DNA of 64,000 nucleotides from Girardinichthys multiradiatus (Eukaryota > Chordata > Actinopteri > Cyprinodontiformes > Goodeidae). Under the pieces are notes generated by a model. That model saw only the letters and a program-made list of their open reading frames with translations, was not told the DNA's origin and ran no database searches. Shown here one piece after another: positions 56,871 through 64,000 of this stretch. A program made the translations under genes and the position numbers. The stretch is from assembly GCF_021462225.1 (NCBI RefSeq), contig NC_061811.1:5729663-5793662 (forward strand), read 5' to 3'. Position 1 is the stretch's first letter. Every line of letters starts with the position of its first letter.

Positions 56871-58469
56871 GTGATTTGCATTGTTTTCTTTCACACACTT
56901 TCTCATGTGTTCCAAAAAGTCGAATATCTTTGCTGTGTTGCCGTCACAGCTTGTAGCAGACATTGATCAGTTTTCTTTTAACAAAAGCTCCCTTCACAAA
57001 ACCCTTCAAGGTAGGATTAAGGCTCGTTTAGCCATCTCTGTATGTTTTGTGAGAAGACCGACGTGGCAAGTCAACCCACCCTAGGTATGCCCCTAACATG
57101 TCAAGCTAGATAGACCCAGATGTGCACCGGCTGACTTCTATAGGGGCGAGCTGGGTCGAGGAAGTTATATAGTGATGATGAATGGTTTGTTGGGCAAGCC
57201 AGCAGCAGGATTTACAAGCGTAAATAATGGATGATAGATCCGTAGATAATAGATGGAAATGTTTTGTGACCCATAGAGACAGGTGTTGTGCAATAATATG
57301 CTTAAGTTATTTAAAATTCAATTAGCTCCTGCTACTTGGATTGGTATGCAGGAAGGAGTGCGATGCTGGTGGTTCCTACACTGTCATCCTTCAGGCAGGG
57401 GGAAAACATCTTCACTTATAGACACCGTCTCATCTGGAGAAATCTCTGGCTCAGATTCCTTTTCTGCAGAAGCTCAGAAAGATAGGCTATGGACCTTGTC
57501 TTGATTACAACTTTACCCTGGATGCTGGAACAGCAGAACATTACTTAACTGTTGGTTGTCCTTCAACTGGCACGTACACGAACACTTGATCTGAGTCACA
57601 TTGGGGTCCCAGGATTCTTTGAAGTAGACAGTCTTACCTGCCGGCGAGTTTCAAAGACCTTTGGTTTTGCGTGCTGCCTCTCCTTTAGCTGCTGGGCAGC
57701 AGGATAGAGAACGAGGTGTAGCCGGAGAAATGTTTTGCTAGTGGCTAAATGAAATTACAAGGATTCCAGCTGTGACTCCTTCTTCCTGGACTGGACTAAA
57801 AGAAGGGTAATGCTGAATTTAAAGATGCAGTTTCCCACCAGCGTCTTTGATTGTGTACAGTTCAATCCATGTTTTCATCCCGTAGGGAACAACGCAGGTG
57901 CCAGCTCCCCCGCTACCCTGTGCAGACAAGCAGGTGTAGACAATGGATGAGTGTATGATCGGATGTTTGGTGAAATATGTTTCTTCTTGCCACCCTTCCA
58001 TGAAAACAGATCTTTGGATGTCAAACTAATAGTTTTACCCGATTATGTAACTTTTGAGAGAAATGTGTTGCCCTGGCGTTTTTTAAGGCTGTCATAGTGA
58101 GTGGAGCCTAATACCAATGCACACCACCCTTTTCGGCTTTTTATAAAAGAAATTGAAAACATTATTTTGTTCTACTTTATAATTACACATCTTTCTTTTG
58201 GTCTATCTCATGAAATTGTAATGAAATACATTGAGCAATGCTTTTGTAATGTGACAACAAGGTACATGAAGTTAACCGCATTATAAGGCTACAGCTCCGC
58301 AGTCATTATGGTAGTCATCACTTTCCCACCTTCATGGCTTGAAGTCCCTTTTTAACTTTTGTTCATTCCTTTGTGTGGCATTATTTTCTCTTATTGACTT
58401 TTAGACCCGAGATGGCAGCAGTTAGTACACAATTAAAACCTAAATAAAACAAAGTCACTTTAAAGTGTT

Positions 58470-59330
58470 CCCCAAAGGCTCCTCTAGATTGATTTTGGGA
58501 TCTCCTGAGGCGTCCAAAAGGAGTGCCTCTGCTGCCTGGTTGGTGGCAGCTTAATGATGACGTCTAAATGAAGCAATCAGACAGGATTAGAGTGGAAAAT
58601 TGATCCTTTAACGGCCAACTAACAGTATGACACAAAGAGGGATTTCTAACCTTTATGTTATATCAATAGTGGATATAGTTTTAATGCAAGATGAGACAAA
58701 AAAAACCCCAAAATAGTAGGGTTTATTTTAGATCTGTGTGTTTGTACGTGTTTTTAGCTACCATAAAGAGTGAGAATCAATAGGGTGCATGTTGCATGTG
58801 GGTGTTATAGCACCTTTTTATTTTGACTGACTAAAATGAGGAGACATATCGGTCGTCTTTCCAAACATAGCAGATGGTCTCGTGAGGATTTCTTGCACCC
58901 CAACAAAGCTTAAGATACAACCCGTACATCCTGTGTTTGTCTGTTTCCTCTCTGTTATTCACCATAAACAGTTGTGTGCCCCATAAAAAGCTGTCGCCCC
59001 GAGAATCACAGCCAATCTGATGCCTGTCTACCTGCGTTAACTAAGGATGTCATGGCTCCTCTAAACAGATGGAGACATCACTGGCGGCTGCAGAGATGGG
59101 ATCTTTGGCTGATTGTGCCTGCTCTCTAATCACAACAGCTGAAACAGATTGAGGAGACCATGATTGTCTGAAACAGCTCCTGCAGGCCTGGCCCGTTAGG
59201 AATACAGACAGCCCTCCACGCTTTCCTGAGGTGGCATGCTGAGGAGACGTGGAAAAGAAAGAAAATTACAGTTTTAGAGACATTTTGGATCATTGTGGCT
59301 ATTTTTGTTTGGGAATGAATCTAAATCTAG
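58470..59330. other. Gene-free DNA with possible conserved non-coding blocks
   Basis: Two stretches, about 58480-58640 and 58960-59240, are less AT-biased and richer in transcription-factor-like words (TAATGATGACG, GAATCACAGCCAATCTG, CACAACAGCTG) than their surroundings. They have no coding or repeat signature. Conservation cannot be judged from one sequence. Confidence 0.25.
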
Positions 59331-59339
59331 TCTGGTAGT

Positions 59340-60310
59340 CTACCTCCCTTTGAAGTACTGTGCAAAAGTCTTACGTCGCTCATTATGAAATCTGTCACCA
59401 ATTAGAGTTGTGGTCATTATGAATGTCATATTAATGTGGAGCTTTTAATGATGCCTTTGAATTATTATTAAAATTTCTCTTAGCAAGTTGCAGAGAAACC
59501 TTATTTTTTGAAGTCATTACTGGGCTTCTGGTGAAATTTTGACTGGATGTTTGACCCGTCTTCTTATCTGAAATGTACAGGTTATTTATTTTCATTGGTT
59601 TTCTGGAACAGACTAAGCTTCTAAGCGTAATACAAACATTTTCATTGGTCAAGCCAAAACCTTGATGATATCCTGGTATCCATTTTAAAAATATTCTTTA
59701 TGTGTGTCGGGGGTCATTGTTCTGTTGGAAAACTCAACTTATCTGCTGCCTCCAATCAAAGGAAGTTAGCTAGGATGTTCAGAGACTACTAACCTCCAAA
59801 AGTCAAGCCTGCCATGAACTGGAAGATGCTGTGGAAAATCAGAGGTCAGTTCAGAAGCTCAATGTTAGTCTGCCTCGTCCCTTCTAAAACCACATTGGAT
59901 GTGTTTGGGATGATTGAGCTTTTGGAACATCCAGTCTTGTCCAGGTTTCAACCATTTAGCTGTTGAGTGGAAGTGACATTGAATAGTTTAGAGGTAGTTC
60001 TCTTTCTTTATTATTTGCAGTGAAACAGACCCTCATCATGATGCTGCCACCACCATACCTAACAGTCAGTACAGTGTTGTTAGGTTTAAAGACTAACACT
60101 GACTCCTCCCAACATCCTTCTTTTGAGTGTGACCAAACAGCTCATTCTTCATCTCATCAGACTGAAAAATCAATGCCCAGATGACTCTGAGTTTGTTCAT
60201 GTGGGCAGCTGCAGGTTTTAATCATTCTTCTACGTGCCGATTTTGGGGCAGGGGCTTCCTTCTTAGTCTGTTCCCTCTCAGTCCTGTGTCAACTGTCTTA
60301 CTTACTTACC
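59340..60310 (-). mobile_element. Degenerate Tc1-like element
   Basis: The plus strand has CATGATGCTGCCACCACCAT (60038) and GGTCATTGTTCTGTTGGAAAA (59712), reverse complements of Tc1-like coding blocks (G-G-G-S-I-M and F-Q-Q-N-N-D). The element begins near GAAGTACTGTGCAAAAGTCT (59353), a usual end sequence. Many indels. It is another subfamily from the 36-38 kb copies. Confidence 0.6.
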
Positions 60311-60859
60311 CAATACTTTAAGTTATAAAACAATAAAATGCTTAATTAAAAGCTTCATATTTGTGCATATGTTTATGTAAACTAGATTTGTTTGCACTTA
60401 CAGAAGAAAACATTTACACCCTCATGGTGATTCCTGATTCATTGTGGGCTTAGCTGAATGACCCTCTGAAGGATGATGTATCCCTCATGGCTTCTCTCAG
60501 GTCGCTCATAGATGTTTTTTCTTTTATAGACGAGAGTTCAAATACTCTTCACTTAGAGTTTGTCATTTTTAGGGCGTAAACTTATTTTGCCCTAATTTAT
60601 CCAGTTTGTGGATAATTTGGGCTGGAATGTGAAAAAAAAGCATGGATAGCAAATTAGACATAAATTTAAATAAATAAAAGCTGAGTCTATTTTAAGCAGA
60701 ATTTATTGAGTTTATTTACCTTTTCTATTCTTTACACCGTAACACAGCTTAAAGATTAAACCTCTGTAACCTGATGTTTCATTACTGGGAATTCAGCACA
60801 CTGTGTGTGACAAATGAGAATGATTAAAAGGTTTTCCTTCATGCCAGCATGAACTGATT

Positions 60860-61150
60860 GGTTTCTTAAGCTTCTATCAGATGTCTCAGTAATGCCCGAG
60901 CCTGCCTCAAAATTATTCTGTTGAGTCATTATTGAACTAGAGATGGCTTTAAAATTAGATTAGTAGCGAGGAGCACGTCAGAGAGCAGCATTTTAATATC
61001 TAATTTAGTCCTGATGAAAGCAGTCTGTATTGTGAGACTATGCAGAAGTGTTCCAGAGGAGATTTGGCCTCTTTGAGCCAATACCCAGTATCTGCTAATT
61101 TCGCCCTGGAATGAGGACAAATTATTCTCAGTCTCTCAGGCTGCTTAAAG
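60860..61150. other. Possible conserved non-coding block
   Basis: Contains TTAAAATTAGATTAGTAGCG, ATATCTAATTTAGTC and TGAGTCATTATTG, homeodomain- and AP-1-like words, without coding or repeat signature. Purely a pattern impression. The flanks 60311-60860 and 61150-62030 show nothing recognisable. Confidence 0.2.
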
Positions 61151-62029
61151 AAGTGAGAAAAAAGCAAAAGAAAAGTGTACAGATAGAGTTAAGTCAGCTG
61201 TATAGGAGGCAAATTGGAAAAGCACAAACTTGACAGAGTGTGCATGCATCCATTAATAAGTAGTTTAGACGGAGTGAGGGTTTTTCATGCTATTTATGTA
61301 GCTCCAGTTATTGGTCTGTCCGGCTGTACAGCATTGAGAAAGATACAAAAATGTTTCATGTTGTCATTTTAGCCTCATAATGTCCCAGGGTACGTGGAAG
61401 GATCTCTTTTATGTGTTTTGTGTTTTTAAAGACCATCATATACCTTATATGTTTTTCATGCTTTTATAAATATGTTAGAGTAAGAAGAAAAGTGCAAAGG
61501 AAATGTTGTGTCTTGGCACCGATGAACCCAGTTCTCCGGGTAATTGTAAGGTTAATGCTTCAACCACTCACAGCAACACACATTTTCAGCAATTAAATGT
61601 AGCCAGTTTATTATATTAGGTTATATATCATCATAAAGTTATGTAACATCACAAAAACAAGTCAGACATTTGGGATTAAAATCTTTATTTCTGCCCAAGT
61701 CTGACAGAAAACATAATGAGACATAATGTCACAAATCCATTCAATTAAATGAGAATTTGTTTTTAAATTTTTTACAAGTTGTTGAAGAGTTCATCTTCTC
61801 ATAAATGTGTGGTTCTGAAACAGAGCAGTGAAACGACAAACTTCACATATTTCTTGCTGTCCCAGTTTAACAATATGAAGATTAAGACTGAAGGCAAACT
61901 AAATGTTTAAGTCTGTGAAAAGGAGAAAAAAAAAAGTTTAGCATTGAGTCCAAATAACATGTACAACACTGTACAACCAAGACCATTTAGCAAGAATGTT
62001 GAGTTATTGCTAATTTTGTTCAAAGAAAG

Positions 62030-62130
62030 TCAGTCAGTCAGTCATTTTCTACCGCTTATTCCATAGTGGGTTGCGGGGAAGCTGGTGCCTATCTCCAGCA
62101 GTCTATGGGCAAGAGGCGGGGTACACACTA
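62030..62130. repeat. Short dispersed fish repeat with (GTCA)n
   Basis: Four GTCA units (about 62029-62044) are followed by TTTTCTACCGCTTATTCC and GCTGGTGCCTATCTCCAGCA, then GGCAAGAGGCGGGGTACAC. I recognise this as a common repeat-associated sequence in fish. It recalls the Rex3 3' end (TTCCGCTTTATCCGAGACC at 45082), but a link is not proven. Confidence 0.45.
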
Positions 62131-62867
62131 CACTACACAACAAATCAGAAACTTCTGGCGGTGGCCATATTTCTAACAGACTGGAAGAGCAACAAGCTAA
62201 ACAATTTAACAGTATTTAAAAATACTGCAATATTTACTGGTAGCTTGCACTCAAACAATTCCTAAACAACATATTTGTAGCTGATATTATTTAATATTGA
62301 TAGCATCCATTCTTTGTTCATTAGGGTCCTGCAGAGCTGCTCTCCTTCTCTGACTCCTTCCAGCATCATCGTAGACAAATTGACAGCAGCTTTCTGATTG
62401 GCTAGGCAATTATCTGCTAATTAAGCCAGTCTGCAGACTTGACTCACCTTTCAAAACACCCATTGTATACACAGATCTACTTGGTTTCAGCCAGATCTAA
62501 ATTCCTGTACATGTTGGCTGGGCAATGAGCAAGTTAAAGTTGTGAACTTAATACTAATATGGAAAAGTTGTTGAAAGAATGAACCAAATATGTTTAAAAT
62601 TGAAAAATCACCAACACCACTAAAGGTTGAGATTGAATTGAATGTAAAGTTTAATTTATTGTGGTATGGTGCATCAACGAAAAGCAAAGGTTTGAATACT
62701 CTTCATTGCAGTAATTTATAATGCTGAATAATTTCTAAAAGATAATCAATTATTGGTTGTAATATTTTTTTGTCTTATTGCTTCAAAGTGCAGATCATAT
62801 ATACAGTAAAAGAGCCAGACAATTTTTGAAGCCGCACCTCCCTAAAACAGAAATACAATACCACATA

Positions 62868-64000
62868 CAGGGGTTGAACAATGAAACTGAAACACCTATC
62901 ATTTTAGTGTGGGAGGTTTCATGGATAAATTGGACCAGCCTGGTAGCCAGTCTTCATTGATTGCACATTGCACCAGTAAGAGCAGAGTGTGAAGGTTCAA
63001 TTAGCAGGGTAAGAGCACAGTTTTGCTCAAAATATTGAAATGCACACAACATTATGGGTGACATACCAGAGTTCAAAAGAGGACAAATTGTTGGTGCACG
63101 TCTTGCTGGAGCATCTGTGACCAAGACAGCAAGTCTTTGTGATGTATCAAGAGCCACGGTATCCAGGGTAATGTCAGCATACCACCAAGAAGGACGAACC
63201 ACATCCAACAGGATTAACTGTGGACGCAAGAGGAAGCTGTCTGAAAGGGATGTTTGGGTGCTAACCCGGATTGTATCCAAAAAACATAAAACCACGGCTG
63301 CCCAAATCACGGCAGAATTAAATGTGCACCTCAACTCTCCTGTTTCCACCAGAACTGTCCGTCGGGAGCTCCACAGGGTCAATATACACGGCCGGGCTGC
63401 TAGAGCCAAACCTTTGGTCACTCATGCCAATGCCAAACATCGGTTTCAATGGTGCAAGGAGCACAGATCTTGGGCTTTGGACAATGTGAAACATGTATTG
63501 TTCTCTGATGAGTCCACCTTTACTGTTTTCCCCACATCCGAGAGAGTTACGGTGTGGAGAAGCCCCAAAGAAGCGTACCACCCAGACTGTCGCATGCCCA
63601 GAGTGAAGCATGGGGGTGGATCAGTGATGGTGTGGGCTGCCATATCATGGCATTCCCTTGGCCCAATACTTGTGCTAGATGGGCGCGTCACTGCCAAGGA
63701 CTACCGAACCATTCTTGAGGACCATGTGCATCCAATGGTTCAAACATTGTATCCTGAAGGCGGTGCCGTGTATCAGGATGACAATGCACCAATACACACA
63801 GCAAGACTGGTGAAAGATTGGTTTGATGAACATGAAAGTGAAGTTGAACATCTCCCATGGCCTGCACAGTCACCAGATCTAAATATTATTGAGCCACTTT
63901 GGGGTGTTTTGGAGGAGCGAGTCAGGAAACGTTTTCCTCCACCTGTATCACGTATTGACCTGGCCACTATCCTGCAAGAAGAATGGCTTAAAATCCCTCT
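62868..64000 (+). mobile_element. Tc1/mariner DD36E element, cut by the window edge
   Basis: The left end CAGGGGTTGAACAATGAAAC begins directly after a TA (62866-62867). About 185 nt of non-coding DNA precede an open transposase frame that runs off the window. The right end is not present. The DD36E spacing and overall order fit the Incomer group of Tc1/mariner elements. Confidence 0.88.
63054..64000 (+). CDS. DD36E transposase, open to the window end (partial)
   Basis: Tc1/mariner transposases cut and paste the element at TA sites. From ATG 63054 the frame is open for 315 codons without a stop or frameshift, out of about 340 expected. Residues 1-110 form the DNA-binding region with two helix-turn-helix parts (KTASLCDVSRATVSRVMSAY). 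The catalytic acids are D152 (L-F-S-D-E-S-T-F), D243 (YQDDNAPIHTARLVKDWF) and E280 (QSPDLNIIEPLWGVL), with 36 residues between the last two. The G-G-G-S-V-M-V-W-A-A block is at 187-197. Nothing visible is damaged, so the copy may be functional. The unseen 25 or so residues decide this. Confidence 0.9.
   Translation, partial: MGDIPEFKRGQIVGARLAGASVTKTASLCDVSRATVSRVMSAYHQEGRTTSNRINCGRKRKLSERDVWVLTRIVSKKHKTTAAQITAELNVHLNSPVSTRTVRRELHRVNIHGRAARAKPLVTHANAKHRFQWCKEHRSWALDNVKHVLFSDESTFTVFPTSERVTVWRSPKEAYHPDCRMPRVKHGGGSVMVWAAISWHSLGPILVLDGRVTAKDYRTILEDHVHPMVQTLYPEGGAVYQDDNAPIHTARLVKDWFDEHESEVEHLPWPAQSPDLNIIEPLWGVLEERVRKRFPPPVSRIDLATILQEEWLKIP

Noticed and set aside
57283..57504. 73-codon frame near 57.4 kb as a possible new exon
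   Set aside because: No domain, no convincing splice sites at its ends and no neighbouring exons.
62954..63967. Several minus-strand frames of 60-155 codons at the right end
   Set aside because: They are antisense to the uninterrupted plus-strand transposase and have no recognisable domain.

Overview
This window is nuclear DNA from a teleost fish. The genes have many exons with GT-AG introns. The dispersed repeats are typical of fish: several Tc1-like families, a Rex1-type and a Rex3-type LINE, and hAT-like MITEs. An advanced (percomorph-like) teleost is my best guess, but the sequence does not fix the species. No prokaryotic or organellar features were seen.

Six protein-coding genes could be resolved exon by exon with consistent reading phase. 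In order they are selenon (minus, 655-11644, 12 exons, 556 residues including one selenocysteine); znf593 (minus, 14689-16028, 3 coding exons, 129 aa); rlf (plus, 19126-32966, 8 exons, 1871 aa); zmpste24 (plus, 35931-40862, 9 exons, 467 aa); atp5if1 (plus, 44540-48287, 3 exons, 107 aa); and rpl13a (plus, 51421-54155, 7 exons, 205 aa). znf593 and rlf are divergent. From rlf rightwards all genes are on the plus strand. From 54.2 kb to 62.9 kb no gene was recognised.

RNA-level elements are unusually clear. selenon has an in-frame TGA one base before an exon end, a readthrough-promoting stem-loop starting 6 nt after it in the spliced message, and a type II SECIS in the 3' UTR. rpl13a carries a 5'TOP-like pyrimidine tract and three intronic C/D-box snoRNA candidates, one clearly SNORD33.

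Much of the non-exonic sequence is mobile-element debris. The best preserved copies are a Tc1-like element with 200-bp apparently identical inverted repeats (49094-50683) whose transposase is frameshifted; a Rex3 retroelement antisense in atp5if1 intron 1; a Tc1-like element with one stop codon in a selenon intron; and, at the right edge, a Tc1/mariner element whose transposase stays open for 315 codons to the window end with a DD36E catalytic spacing. Older remnants lie in most introns and intergenic regions, including a fossil Myb/SANT-like domain in rlf intron 1.

The genes do not form a pathway. They are housekeeping neighbours: ER selenoprotein, ribosome-biogenesis zinc finger, nuclear zinc-finger factor, prelamin protease, mitochondrial ATPase inhibitor and ribosomal protein. 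I saw no undescribed gene system. The most rewarding items are the recoding signals, the snoRNAs and the young transposons.
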